64,000 nt of DNA from Bin5 sp965200685. Its GTDB lineage: Bacteria; Chloroflexota; Anaerolineae; Caldilineales; Caldilineaceae. Shown piece after piece: positions 7,569-16,690 of this stretch. The notes below the pieces were generated by a model that searched no databases, was not told the DNA's origin, and saw only the letters and a list, made by a program, of their open reading frames with translations. The DNA lies in assembly GCA_965200685.1 (NCBI GenBank), contig OZ241379.1:1736001-1800000 (forward strand), given 5' to 3'. Position numbers and translations under genes: made by a program. Within the stretch, counting starts at the first letter, position 1. Each line of letters opens with the position of its first letter.

Positions 7569-10500
7569 TCACTTCCGCACAAGCGGCAGGAAGAGATCCT
7601 GGCCAACAGGTGTGGGCGTGACCGTAGGCGTAGCTGTTGGGGTGACCGGGTCGCAGAAGGGCAACTCAATATCCGTCAGGTCGTTCTGGGCAACCCGCGC
7701 CAATGCGTTGGGGATACAGCCGCTGAAGCGGTTGCCAGCCAAGGACAACGAACGTAGGTCGGAGAGATCCACCAGGGTCGTCGGGATGCTGCCCGTCAGA
7801 CTGTTGTTGGCCAGGTGTAAGGTCTGCAGGGTGGCAATACTTCCCAGATCTGTCGGCAGGCTGCCCGACAGCCTGTTGTTGGAGAAGTCCAAGACCTGCA
7901 GGTTGGCCAGCGCGCGCAAACCAACCGGGATACGCCCAGAGAATTCGTTGTTGGAGAGGTTCAAGGTCTGCAGACCTGTGAGCCGGCTCAAGGTAGACGG
8001 GATGCTGCCTGCCAATGTCTTGCCACTGATATCCAACTCCAGCCTGATCACCCGCTGCGGGACCCCGCTAATGGTTACCCCCTCCCAGGTGTCAATGCTG
8101 CTGTTCTCACTCCAATTCAAGCGCATGGAGGTACTGATGCTTCCCTCCAGGGTTTCCTTGTTGGTTAGGAGCAGGACGCAGTCTGCGACCAGGGTAGCAT
8201 TGGCAGAGGGGTTGGATACGACAGTGCCATTGGTACATGTTGGTCTCTGTGTCGAGCCACCACCACCACCGCCACCACCACCACTACTGCCACCACCTGT
8301 AGATCGCGTCCACGTAGGTGTCGGTGTAATCGTAGGCGTCGGTGTTGGGGTCGGTGTATGCGTAGACGTTGGGGTCGCTGTAGGCACGGCTGTGGGAGGC
8401 ATCGCGCATGGCGACAGTCCGCTAGTTCCGATAGTTTGTAAGTCACTTATGATGCCACTGCTCCACAAGCCTCTGGCTACACATCCGCTTATTGTATTGC
8501 CGCCGAGGTACAAGGTCTGCAGAGTGTCGGAGAGACTGTCTAGCTGAACAGGGATTGTACTGCTCAGTTGGTTGTTGCGGAGGTCCAACGTCACCAGCCG
8601 AGAGAGGGTTGCCAGGGCTGGCGGGATGCGGCCCGTCAGGGTGTTGGTGGCCAGGTTCAAGGTCTGCAGATTGGAGAGTTTGCCCAGGGCAGGCGGGATG
8701 GTATCCGATAGACTGTTGCGGGCCAGGTGTAAGGTCTGCAGAGTGACGAGATTGCCCAATGTACCCGGGATGCGGCCCGTCAGGGTGTTGCTGTAGAGGT
8801 TCAACGTCCGTAGCTGGGCGAAGGTGCCCAGGGCAGCAGGGATAGTGCCCGTCAGGGAGTGACCGCTGAGTCGCAATTCCCGCAGGGCCGAGAGACTGCC
8901 CAGTTGATCAGGGATTGTACCCGTCAATCTGTTTCCGTCCATGAGCGGGCCATCAAGTGCCACTGTAATCACACGCGAGTTGTCAACGCTGATACCCTCC
9001 CAACTGGTTATGACGTTCGTTGAACTCCAGTTCAATGAGGCGGCGTCACCTTCTAGGGTGGGCTTGGCCCCCAGGAGTGTTTGGCAATCGGCGACCAGGT
9101 TGGGGTTTTCAAAGCCTGTTGCGCCTGGAACCGCGACGCTGTTGGTACAGTTGATAGGGGTGGCCGTGGGGGTAGGCGTGACCGTAGGTGTATGAGTCTG
9201 GGTCGGTGTAGGTGTGGCTGTAGGTGTATGAGTCTGGGTCGGTGTGGCTGTGGGCCTAGGTGTAGATGTCGGCGCGGGTGTGGGTGTGTTATTGCTGTCG
9301 CAGGCATTCAGGCCAAGATATAGCAGGTTGCTACTATTCTGAGTCTGAGTAATGAATTTATTGTACAAGGAATGATGGATACATCCTGTGAAGCTGTGGG
9401 TCCTGAAGGAGGTACCGAGGTGCAAGGTCTCCAGACTTGCGGCGAGAGCACCCAGTTGAGCAGGGATGACGCCCGTCAGTTGGTTGCTGAGAAGGGCCAA
9501 GTTCCGCAGATTGGTGAGGTTGCCCAGTTCAGGCGGGATAGAGCCGGTCAGTTGGTTGTTGTGGAGGTACAACTCCCGTAGAGTAGTGGAGAGGTTGCCC
9601 AGTTCAGCAGGGATGGTGCTCGTCAGTTGATTGATGCCGAGGTTCAAGCCGGTCAGATTGGAGAGGTTGCCCAGTTCATAGGGGATAGTGCCGGTCAGTT
9701 GGTTGTCACGGAGGTTTAACTGCTGCAGATTGGAGAGGTTGCCCAGTTCATAGGGGATAGTGCCGATCAGTCGGTTGTTACGGAGGTACAACTGCTGCAG
9801 CTTGGAGAGGTTGCTCAGTGCAGGCGGGATGCTGCCCGTCAGGTGATTTATGTGAAGGAATAATGTCTCCAGATTGGAGAGGTTGCCCAGTGCAGGCGGG
9901 ATAGAGCCCGTCAGGCGGTTTTGGTTGAGGTATAACTGCCGCAGATTGGAGAGGTTGCCCAGTTCTGGCGGGATAGCACCCCTCAGTCCGTTAGGCTTAC
10001 CCGATATATTCGAATCAGCCGAAGTTGGGTCCGGGCCGTTTTCGCTTAACCATAACACCCGTAGCTGGGAGAGTCTGCCCAGGGCAGGCGGGATGGTGCC
10101 GGTCAGGTCATGGCTGCTGAGTTTCAACGTCCGCAGCTGGGTGAGATTGCCCAGTGCAGCCGGAATGGTGCCGGTCAGGCTTCCCCCGGATACATGCGGA
10201 TGCAGTGTCATCACCCGGGTGTTGGAGATGTGGACCCCGACACTGATACCATACCATTGGGTTATGAGAGTCGTTGTCACCCAGTTGGTCAGTGTGGCAG
10301 TCCCTCCTAGGGTGTCCCTGGCGGCCATGAGCGCGTTGCAATCCGCGACCAGGAAGGGGTCTTCTGGATCCGGAATCGCAATAGAGTTGCTACATACATC
10401 GGCTACTGTTACTGCTGTTGGTGTCGGTGGTGCTGCTGGTACCTGTGCAATGATGGGGGTGGTGCCACCACCTGCGATCATCATCAAGGCAGTGATGGCA

Positions 10501-10692
10501 AGCGTAGTTCCGAGGAGGATGAGGGCTGCTAGGGTGATCCCTCGTGTGGGTCGTATATATTTAGAACATTTGTGCGGGGGGGGGGGGGGGGGGGGGGGGT
10601 AAGGAGGATGAGGGCTGAGCGGACACGCCTAGTTGCGGTTCATCGCCTTCAAGCTGTTGTCTGTTGCATGGATTCTGCTCTCGGTTGGCCAT
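7569..10692 (-). CDS. Leucine-rich-repeat surface protein, frame interrupted by poly(C) tract
   Basis: Plant-type LRR protein (units like LGNLSNLQ.L.L..N.LTG.IP). Three LRR blocks each open with a cap of the type DCNALMAARDTLGG...NW...I..W.GI and are split by Thr/Pro linkers; the tail ends QDLFLPLVRK, like other Chloroflexota exported proteins. The unbroken frame runs 7569 to about 10575 and includes a membrane segment (ITLAALILLGTTLAITALMM) but no usable start: the first in-frame candidate, TTG 10487, cuts into that segment. An ATG at 10692 with GAGGAG nine bases upstream encodes MANREQNP...SAQPSSSL and runs into 24 C residues, ending AQMF-stop. With 23 or 26 C the two frames join, giving about 1040 residues with a cytosolic N-terminus, one membrane anchor and an outer LRR region. 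As sequenced the gene is OFF or the tract is miscalled. Confidence 0.75.
10576..10599. repeat. 24-base poly(G)/poly(C) tract inside LRR gene 5' end
   Basis: An uninterrupted run of 24 G on the plus strand (C on the coding strand). It is flanked by a 16-bp direct repeat, AGGAGGATGAGGGCTG at 10513-10528 and 10602-10617. Its length modulo 3 decides whether the start at 10692 reads into the LRR frame. Confidence 0.9.
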
Positions 10693-10694
10693 GA

Positions 10695-10970
10695 TCACAT
10701 TCTCCTCAACGCTATCGGCAGTAGAAAACCATTCACTGCACATGATAGCAGCGAAGCCGAATAAGGGCAAATTCCCTTCCACAGGGCATGCTTTCCTGGG
10801 CCACTTGACATGACAGCGAAGATAGGGGTGCCCCTGATGCTGCCCGTCAGTTGGTTGACCCTAACCTGACGGCCATTGCGCCATGCCCAACGGCCATAGA
10901 GGTCCAACTTTGTCACATGAGAGCTGGAGACGGTAGTGCTATACCAGCCCCCAGCTCTCTTTGGATACAC
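10695..10970 (-). pseudogene. Decayed LRR gene fragment
   Basis: Reads VYPKRAGGWYST then TVSSSHVTKLDLYG and NQLTGSI from a GTG at 10970, matching the start of the LRR remnant at 51772 but with the segment between WYST and TVSSS deleted and the remaining leucine repeats scrambled. The last third (SASLLSCAVNGFLLPI) is unrelated. The frame stops at 10695, two bases before the ATG of the large LRR gene, so translation could couple to it. Best read as a degenerated copy of the LRR gene that follows the desaturase. Confidence 0.6.
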
Positions 10971-11283
10971 CTACCTTAATCACTCGCCCCACCAGTACCG
11001 ACTACCGGGATTGTCGGCAGATACTGATACGTGGGATCCACCTTTTGCTTCTGCAGAATCCTGATGATCTCCCCCCAAGTGGCGACGAGACCAACAGAGA
11101 CGGGCGGCAGGTCATCGCGAATCTCCTTATGCAGTCTACCCAATTTGTAGCAGGGGACCGCAGCGTACATATGATGCTCAATATGAAAGTTCATGTGCCA
11201 ATAGAGAAAACGCACGAACGGATTCAGGAGCATGGAGCGAGTACAGAGGCGAAAATCCGGTATATTGTCCGTAAGACCTACAT
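10935..11283 (-). repeat. Recent inverted duplicate of 51455-51807
   Basis: About 350 bases nearly identical, in opposite orientation, to 51455-51807. By eye the differences are one silent C/G change at 11030, a 4-base indel just after the desaturase stop, and one T/A near the left end. The junction on the right is ACCTACAT, after which the two loci diverge. Confidence 0.85.
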
Positions 11284-11311
11284 TCCGGTTGGCCACATAA
11301 ATATCTGCCAT
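10976..11311 (-). pseudogene. 3' fragment of membrane fatty-acid desaturase
   Basis: From VGLTDNIPDF to the stop (GTGGASD) the translation is identical to the last third of the complete desaturase at 50737-51762, including the third histidine box HIEHHMYA. The first two histidine boxes and the membrane segments are absent, and the first residues (MADIYVANRN) come from unrelated sequence, so it cannot form an active enzyme. It lies directly upstream of the LRR fragment, the same order as at the complete locus. Confidence 0.8.
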
Positions 11312-11329
11312 ACATCCAATGAGTCATCG

Positions 11330-12307
11330 CTATTCAACCCAGGTTGGTGGGGCCGTATCCACGCCATGTTTGGCAAAGACCGCGTCGATTTCGTCTAGGG
11401 TCTCTGGATCGAGAGACCAATCAAGGCCGGCCACATTCTCTTCCACCTCTGTGGGCCGGCGGAATCCGACCAACGCCACACTGACGACTGGATTTGACAG
11501 GACCCAGCGCAATGCTAGGTGGGCGACCGACTTGCCATGGCGGGCGGCGATGGCTTTGAGCTCCTCAACAACAGCCACATTTCTGGCGAATACCTCTGGT
11601 GTAAACAGGGGCAGGTTAAAGGCAATCCCATTGCTGCGCCAATCGCCTTCGGCAAAGGTTGTGTCGGGCGTGAATGTACCGCTGAGTAGGCCATGGGCCA
11701 GGGAACCGTAGGTCATCAGGCCAATGCCGTGTTGTTCTATCGTGGGAAACACGTGCCGTGCTAGGCGGCGGTCGAACAGATGATAGCCGTACTGTGCGAT
11801 GTCCACCCGCCTGGCTCCGAGGCAGGCTTCGATCTGCGGGGGCCGGAAGTTGGAGATGCCCACGAAGCGGGCCTTGCCGGCCTGTACTATTTCCTCCAAG
11901 GCCTGCATGGTTTCGGCAAAGGGAACCTTGACATCGGGCCAGTGAATCAGATAGACATCTATATAGTCGGTTTGGAGTGCCTTCAGGCTACGTTCAATGG
12001 CTGCTAAGGCCGAGGCAGGCCGACTATCCCGGCTCCATGTCCCGTCATCGTAGTAGATGCCGAACTTGGTGACGAGGATGACCTCCTTGCGTCGCGCGCC
12101 CAGGGCCTTGCCCAAGATACGTTCCGACTGGCCAAAGCCATAGCCTTCGGCCGTGTCAAAAAGGTTGATGCCCAGGTCAAGGGCTCGCTGGACAGCCGCC
12201 ACAACCTCATTCTCATCAAAATGACCATACATGCCGCTGGTCTCCCAACAGCCAAATCCAATGGCGGAAACATCCAAGCCTGTACGTCCAAATGCTCGAT
12301 ATTCCAT
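11330..12307 (-). CDS. Aldo/keto reductase
   Basis: NAD(P)H-dependent aldo/keto reductase, a TIM-barrel enzyme that reduces aldehydes or ketones. The catalytic tetrad is complete: D51 and Y56 in DTAEGYG, K81 in VTKFG and H122 in LIHWPD. The cofactor loop LALRWVLSNPVVSVALVGFRRP is present near residue 265. At 325 residues it matches the AKR11/12-like group (YhdN, general stress protein 69) rather than the shorter AKR5. The ATG at 12307 is preceded by GTGAGG. It is divergent from the PhyH gene across a region holding a triple 32-base repeat. Substrate unknown. Confidence 0.9.
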   Translation of the reverse strand: MEYRAFGRTGLDVSAIGFGCWETSGMYGHFDENEVVAAVQRALDLGINLFDTAEGYGFGQSERILGKALGARRKEVILVTKFGIYYDDGTWSRDSRPASALAAIERSLKALQTDYIDVYLIHWPDVKVPFAETMQALEEIVQAGKARFVGISNFRPPQIEACLGARRVDIAQYGYHLFDRRLARHVFPTIEQHGIGLMTYGSLAHGLLSGTFTPDTTFAEGDWRSNGIAFNLPLFTPEVFARNVAVVEELKAIAARHGKSVAHLALRWVLSNPVVSVALVGFRRPTEVEENVAGLDWSLDPETLDEIDAVFAKHGVDTAPPTWVE

Positions 12308-12340
12308 CTGTCTGCCTCACTTTCTGTGTATCCAGAAGCG

Positions 12341-12434
12341 CGCGCCCCACATGGCGCGCAAATTTACCTCGCCGCGCCCCACATGGCGCGCAAATTTACC
12401 TCGCCGCGCCCCACATGGCGCGCAAATTTACCTC
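12341..12434. repeat. Three tandem 32-bp units, each with a hairpin
   Basis: Three head-to-tail copies with a 32-base period starting at 12341, 12373 and 12405, the last two bases of the third copy differing. Each contains GCGCC-CCACAT-GGCGC, a 6- to 7-bp GC stem with a 6-base loop, followed by AAATTTACC. It sits in the divergent promoter region between the aldo/keto reductase and PhyH genes, so an operator or iteron-like role is possible. Confidence 0.85.
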
Positions 12435-12444
12435 TTTTCGCCGC

Positions 12445-12473
12445 TTGACTTTTCCGCAGGCTCATAGTAGGCT
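12445..12473 (+). promoter_or_regulatory. Weak sigma-70-like promoter for phyH-like gene
   Basis: TTGACT at 12445-12450 and TAGGCT at 12468-12473, separated by 17 bases, lie about 30 bases before the PhyH start. The -10 box is poor, so this is only a candidate. Confidence 0.3.
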
Positions 12474-12501
12474 ATCCGCAACATAAATAAGGAGAACATG
12501 T

Positions 12502-13299
12502 ATGATTGAATCTGTGGCAAGCCAAACTGGGTACAGAGCCCTAACCCTGGGGCAGGTTGCCAGCTTTTGGGAAAATGGTTATCTGATCGTCGGCAAGCTG
12601 CTTGATGACGATCTGGTCGAACAGATGCGCCGGGCGTATGATGCGGAATTTGCCCTAGCACGGGCCGGCCAACGGCCACTCCGCAACCTCGCTGTGCCAG
12701 AGAAAGATGATGGACATGATGAGGGTGAGGAAGATGATCAAGAGATGCTGCAGTTTATGCAGATCTCCGAACACAATCTCCTCTTCCACAAGCTCACCTA
12801 CCATGAGGGCCTTCTCAATATCATTGAAGATATCCTCGGCCCCAATATTCAGCTATTTCACAACCAGGCCCTGTACAAGCCGCCCCATCATGGTGGCCCG
12901 ATCTTCTGGCATCAGGACAATGCCTACTGGCAATGTCTGCCGGCCAATCTGGTGAGTTGTTGGCTTACCTTGGATGACGTAGACCTACACAATGGGGCCA
13001 TGCAGTTCATCCCAGGCTCCCATCTGCATCCCCGGAGCCACGACCGGGCCCAGGGCAGTGATGTCCTGCTGGATATGGGCAAAGCGGTGGATGACAGCCA
13101 AGCGGTTGTCGCGGACCTGCCAGCCGGTGGCATCACCCTGCACCACTGTCAAACCTTGCACCGCAGCGCGCCCAACACGACCGACCGCCAACGCCGCGCC
13201 TATGCCATTCACTTCATGACCCCAGGCACAAAGTCCATGCGAACCAAGCAAACGATCCCCGTCTCCTTCAGCCATCCCATGCTACGCATGCGGCTCTGA
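12502..13299 (+). CDS. Phytanoyl-CoA dioxygenase (PhyH) family protein
   Basis: Fe(II)/2-oxoglutarate-dependent hydroxylase of the PhyH superfamily, acting on an unknown small molecule. The HxD iron motif is FWHQDNAYW (H137, D139); the distal His and the 2-oxoglutarate Arg are in TLHRSAPNTTDRQRRAY (H220, R230/R231). Residues 66-82 form an acidic insert (KDDGHDEGEEDDQE) not needed for the fold. The ATG at 12502 has AAGGAG seven bases upstream. The stop codon abuts a perfect REP-like palindrome. PhyH genes are often expanded in Chloroflexota and poribacteria-like lineages, where substrates are seldom known. Confidence 0.85.
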   Translation: MIESVASQTGYRALTLGQVASFWENGYLIVGKLLDDDLVEQMRRAYDAEFALARAGQRPLRNLAVPEKDDGHDEGEEDDQEMLQFMQISEHNLLFHKLTYHEGLLNIIEDILGPNIQLFHNQALYKPPHHGGPIFWHQDNAYWQCLPANLVSCWLTLDDVDLHNGAMQFIPGSHLHPRSHDRAQGSDVLLDMGKAVDDSQAVVADLPAGGITLHHCQTLHRSAPNTTDRQRRAYAIHFMTPGTKSMRTKQTIPVSFSHPMLRMRL

Positions 13300-13345
13300 A
13301 CTGCAGTGGCTCGTGGCCGCTGAAAACCCAACAGCCACTGCAGTT
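13299..13345. repeat. REP-like palindrome, 13-bp perfect stem
   Basis: AACTGCAGTGGCT at 13299-13311 is the exact reverse complement of AGCCACTGCAGTT at 13333-13345, with a 21-base loop. It begins on the last base of the PhyH stop codon. This is the clearest member of the ACTGCAGTGG family in the window and could also act as a terminator, although no T-run follows. Confidence 0.8.
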
Positions 13346-13760
13346 ACTACCCTGTCTGAATCAGGATTATCTGGAGTAGAGGATTTACAGGATAAAATCC
13401 CCACGGCCACTGCAGTTCACACTGGTGTTACCGGTATTTTGGGCACCGATTTGAGTGTAAACCGCATTGAGAGATGTGCATAAGTATTTCTCAATCATAG
13501 CGGAGTAGAAAACAGCATAGCATACAGTGTAGCAGTTTGGCAAATTTTTTTCCTTTCTCGTTTTGCCTAAGGCCAGATGCGGGCAGTATACAGAACGAAC
13601 GCCGAAATCTACAGCATACCCCTGTTTTTAGAAACTTGCCAGATGTATCGGCCTGGGTTATGATCGCTACTGCTGCCCCATACGCGGTTCTGGCTGCAGA
13701 TTTCGGACTGCAAGCCTGCGCCAGGCGTGGCCCATCAACTTGCAAGGAGTAACGCTCGCG
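13346..13760. other. Non-coding spacer with a second partial REP-like element
   Basis: No gene is supported here. GGCCACTGCAGTT at 13405-13417 repeats one arm of the palindrome just upstream and is followed by CACACTGGTGTT, another recurring piece. The rest is moderately AT-rich, including TTTTTTTCC near 13546, with no recognisable RNA. A Shine-Dalgarno AAGGAG for the SDR lies at 13744-13749. Confidence 0.5.
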
Positions 13761-14576
13761 ATGACCCATCCTCTCTTTGACCTAACAGGACGCGTGGCCC
13801 TGGTTTCTGGCGCGGCCAGCGGCATGGGTCGTATCACTGCCATCGGCTTTGCCGAAGCCGGCGCGGATATCGTGTTGCTGGATATCAACAGCAGTGCTGC
13901 TCAAGAGACCGCCCACCAGATCGAAACGCTGGGCCGCCATGCCCTCCCCCTCACCTGTGATGTCTCAAAGCCAGACCAGATCCGCGCTATATTTGAACAG
14001 GTCGATAGGGAGATGGGGCGCGTCGACATCCTCAGCAACATTGCCGGCGAAGGCATCCGCACAGACCCCCTAGAACTAACCGAGATGCAGATCCAGCAGG
14101 TCATGCAGAACCTGGTCATCGGTCGCTACATCTGTACAAAGGAAGCGGCCAAGCGCATGATGGCCCAAGGGCGCGGCAGCATTATGAGCATCGTCTCCAT
14201 CGCCGGCTTGAGCGCACTCGGGCGCGGACATATCGCCTACAGCATGGCTATGGGCGCGGTAGCCGCCATGACCCGTGAACTCAGCACCGAATGGAGCGGC
14301 CAGGGCGTCCGTGTCAACGCCATCGTCTGCGCGCAAGTCTTGAACCAAGGCTTACAGGAACGCATGGACCTGGACCCTCATCTGGCTGCCGCCTACCTGC
14401 GCGGCCTGCCTATCGGTCGCCTAGGCCGGCCCGAGGACATCAAAGGGCTGGCCATCTTCCTCGCCTCTGAAGCATCCGCCTGGATAACCGGCACCCTCAT
14501 CCCCTTGGATGGCGGCAATACAGCCAAGAATGCCGGCGGTTCCCATCCCGGCATGCCCACTGCCACCAAGGACTAA
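13761..14576 (+). CDS. Short-chain dehydrogenase/reductase-like protein with altered active site
   Basis: SDR fold: SGAASGMGR (16-24) is the TGxxxGxG cofactor loop, DINSS suggests NAD preference, NIAGEG (93-98) replaces NNAG, and S146 and Y160 occupy the Ser and Tyr positions. The YxxxK motif reads YSMAM, so the catalytic Lys is Met164, which should impair hydride transfer. The C-terminal segment ITGTLIPLDGG is typical. ATG 13761 follows AAGGAG; 271 residues. The next gene, a fused E1, begins 12 bases after the stop and is probably co-transcribed. It may be a non-redox or binding member of the family. Confidence 0.8.
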   Translation: MTHPLFDLTGRVALVSGAASGMGRITAIGFAEAGADIVLLDINSSAAQETAHQIETLGRHALPLTCDVSKPDQIRAIFEQVDREMGRVDILSNIAGEGIRTDPLELTEMQIQQVMQNLVIGRYICTKEAAKRMMAQGRGSIMSIVSIAGLSALGRGHIAYSMAMGAVAAMTRELSTEWSGQGVRVNAIVCAQVLNQGLQERMDLDPHLAAAYLRGLPIGRLGRPEDIKGLAIFLASEASAWITGTLIPLDGGNTAKNAGGSHPGMPTATKD

Positions 14577-14588
14577 ATGGAGTCGCAC

Positions 14589-16613
14589 ATGACCGCTCAA
14601 GAGACAGGGCCAGAACACCAGATGGCCGAAGATGACCACAATATCCTCCTCGCCCTGTACCGACAGATGCTCCTCATCCGTCGCAGTGAAGAACAGCTGG
14701 CCCGCGCGCATCAGATGGGCCTCATCCATGGGGCTTGTCACACCTACGTGGGCCAAGAGGCCATTGCTACCGCTGTCTGCGCGCACCTGCGCCCTGACGA
14801 TGCGGTCTTCAGCACCCACCGGGGACATGGGCACGCTCTCGCCAAAGGGGTCAGCCCTCATGAGGTGATCGCTGAACTCTTCGGCCGCGCCAGCGGCTGC
14901 TCCCAAGGACGCGGGGGGAGCATGCACCTTTTCAAGCCTGAAATCGGGCTGATGGGAACCAGCGGCATCGTTGGCCCCTGTATTTTACAGGCCACAGGCG
15001 CGGGCTATTCCTTCAAATTGCTCAAGAGCGACAACATAGGCGTAGCCTTTTTCGGCGATGGTGCTGTGAACAACGGGGCCTTTCACGAAGGCCTGAACCT
15101 GGCCAGCATCTGGAAGCTGCCGGTGCTTTTCGTCTGTGAAAACAACCAATACGCCACCGAAGTGGCCTTTGCTTACGCGGCCGGCAACCCCACTGTGGGC
15201 AATCGCGGGCCAAGCTACGGGATGGAGAGCATCACCCTAGATGGCAATGACGTATTGGCCATCTATCAGGCGGCCGCGCAAGCGGTGCAGCGGGCACGCT
15301 CAGGAGAGGGCCCCACACTGATCGAATGCCATACCTATCGCACCCGCGCCCATGCCGAAGGCATGCGCGATGCCGGCTATCGCACCCAAGAAGAAGTGGA
15401 AGAGTGGAAAACCCGCGATCCTATCACATGCTTCCAGCAATGGCTGGTGGACAAGCAGAAGGCCGCCCCAGAGACCCTCCAGGCTATTGAAGCCGAGATC
15501 AAGGCCCTGGTGGACGAGGCCACGGAATTTGCTAGGGAAAGCCCCTGGCCCCAGCCAAGCACGGCCATGGATCATATTTTCACACCTGTAAACGCTGCAA
15601 CCCCAGCGCAGGTACTCGCCCCTGCAACCACTGCCCAACGCAGTTTGACATTCGTCGATGCCACCAGAGAGGCCCTGGACAGTGCCATGGACAGGGACTC
15701 TTCGATTTTTGTGGTGGGTGAAGGGATCGGGGAACGCGGGGGAAACTTCAACACCACCAGCGGCCTCTACCGCAAGTATGGGGCCGAGCGTCTGCGGGAT
15801 ACACCCATCAGCGAGCGCGGCTTTGTGGGCATGTGTGCCGGGTCCGCCATGACCGGTACACGTCCCATTGTCGATTTCATGTTCGTTGATTTCATCCTAG
15901 ACGCCTTCGGCGAGCTGGTCAACCAAATCGCCAAAATGCAGTATATGAGCAGCGGTCGCCTCAAGATGCCCCTCATCCTACGTGGGGCCATCGGCATTGG
16001 CCACGCCGCAGCCACCCACCATTCAGGCAGCTACTATCCCATCTTTGCTCATCTGCCCGGCTTGCGCGTGGTCGTGCCCACCATCCCCAGTGATGCGAAG
16101 GGCCTCTTTACTACCGCGCTGCGCGGGGATGACCCGGTCCTCTTTCTCGAACATAAATCCCTCCTCTTCCAGAAAGGAGCGGTGCCTGTGGGCGATTACG
16201 CCATCCCCTTTGGCCAGGCGCGTATGGCTCGTGCAGGGACAGACTGCACCATCGTCGCCATCGGTTCTATGGTGAGCAAGACCCTGGACGTGTGTGACAG
16301 GCTGGCCCCAGAAGGTATCTCCGCCGAGGTGATCGACCCGCGCACTATCGCCCCCCTGGACATGGCGACGATTCTGGAATCGGTCCACAAGACCGGGCGC
16401 CTGCTGGTCGTGGATGAGACATTCCAGCCTTGCGGGGTCGGGGCCGAAATCTCCGCCCAAGTGATCGATCAAGGGTTTGATGACCTAGATGCCCCGATTC
16501 GTCGCCTCAATGGGGCCCATGTGCCCACGCCCTACAGCCCGCCCTTGGAAGGGGCCATCGTGCCACAGGAGGGTGACATCGAACAGAGTATACGGGATCT
16601 GCTGGCCGAATAA
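14589..16613 (+). CDS. 2-oxoacid dehydrogenase E1, alpha and beta subunits fused
   Basis: Thiamine-diphosphate dehydrogenase component that decarboxylates a 2-oxoacid and passes the acyl group to lipoyl-E2. Residues 1-320 are the alpha part with the TPP motif GDGAVNNGAFHEG (156 onward) ending in CENN at 183-186, and the histidines of FSTHRGHGHALAKG. From about residue 345 the beta part starts (SLTFVDATREALDSAM) with VVGEGIGERGG, ISERGFVG, and a C-terminal transketolase domain LLVVDETFQPCG. The ATG at 14589 is preferred over 14577 because TGGAG lies six bases before it. Followed by its E2 gene. Substrate (pyruvate, acetoin or branched-chain acid) is not decided by sequence; the acetoin/pyruvate type seems likeliest. 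Confidence 0.9.
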   Translation: MTAQETGPEHQMAEDDHNILLALYRQMLLIRRSEEQLARAHQMGLIHGACHTYVGQEAIATAVCAHLRPDDAVFSTHRGHGHALAKGVSPHEVIAELFGRASGCSQGRGGSMHLFKPEIGLMGTSGIVGPCILQATGAGYSFKLLKSDNIGVAFFGDGAVNNGAFHEGLNLASIWKLPVLFVCENNQYATEVAFAYAAGNPTVGNRGPSYGMESITLDGNDVLAIYQAAAQAVQRARSGEGPTLIECHTYRTRAHAEGMRDAGYRTQEEVEEWKTRDPITCFQQWLVDKQKAAPETLQAIEAEIKALVDEATEFARESPWPQPSTAMDHIFTPVNAATPAQVLAPATTAQRSLTFVDATREALDSAMDRDSSIFVVGEGIGERGGNFNTTSGLYRKYGAERLRDTPISERGFVGMCAGSAMTGTRPIVDFMFVDFILDAFGELVNQIAKMQYMSSGRLKMPLILRGAIGIGHAAATHHSGSYYPIFAHLPGLRVVVPTIPSDAKGLFTTALRGDDPVLFLEHKSLLFQKGAVPVGDYAIPFGQARMARAGTDCTIVAIGSMVSKTLDVCDRLAPEGISAEVIDPRTIAPLDMATILESVHKTGRLLVVDETFQPCGVGAEISAQVIDQGFDDLDAPIRRLNGAHVPTPYSPPLEGAIVPQEGDIEQSIRDLLAE

Positions 16614-16690
16614 CCGAACTATCGTTGCAAATTTCGTGGTTCGTCTTGCGGATGCAGTACCCACAAGACGAATTTCACTGGAGAGAAGCG

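Noticed and set aside
7612..8547. Long plus-strand open frame of 311 codons opposite the LRR gene
   Set aside because: It is the antisense shadow of leucine repeats and Thr/Pro linkers; the repeated codons create open frames on the other strand. No Shine-Dalgarno or family match.
10561..10782. 73-codon minus-strand ORF ending in eight prolines treated as an independent gene
   Set aside because: Its good start at 10692 and its end at the homopolymer are better explained as the 5' end of the interrupted LRR gene.
12341..12434. CRISPR array
   Set aside because: The three 32-base units are contiguous with no spacers, and no cas genes are present.
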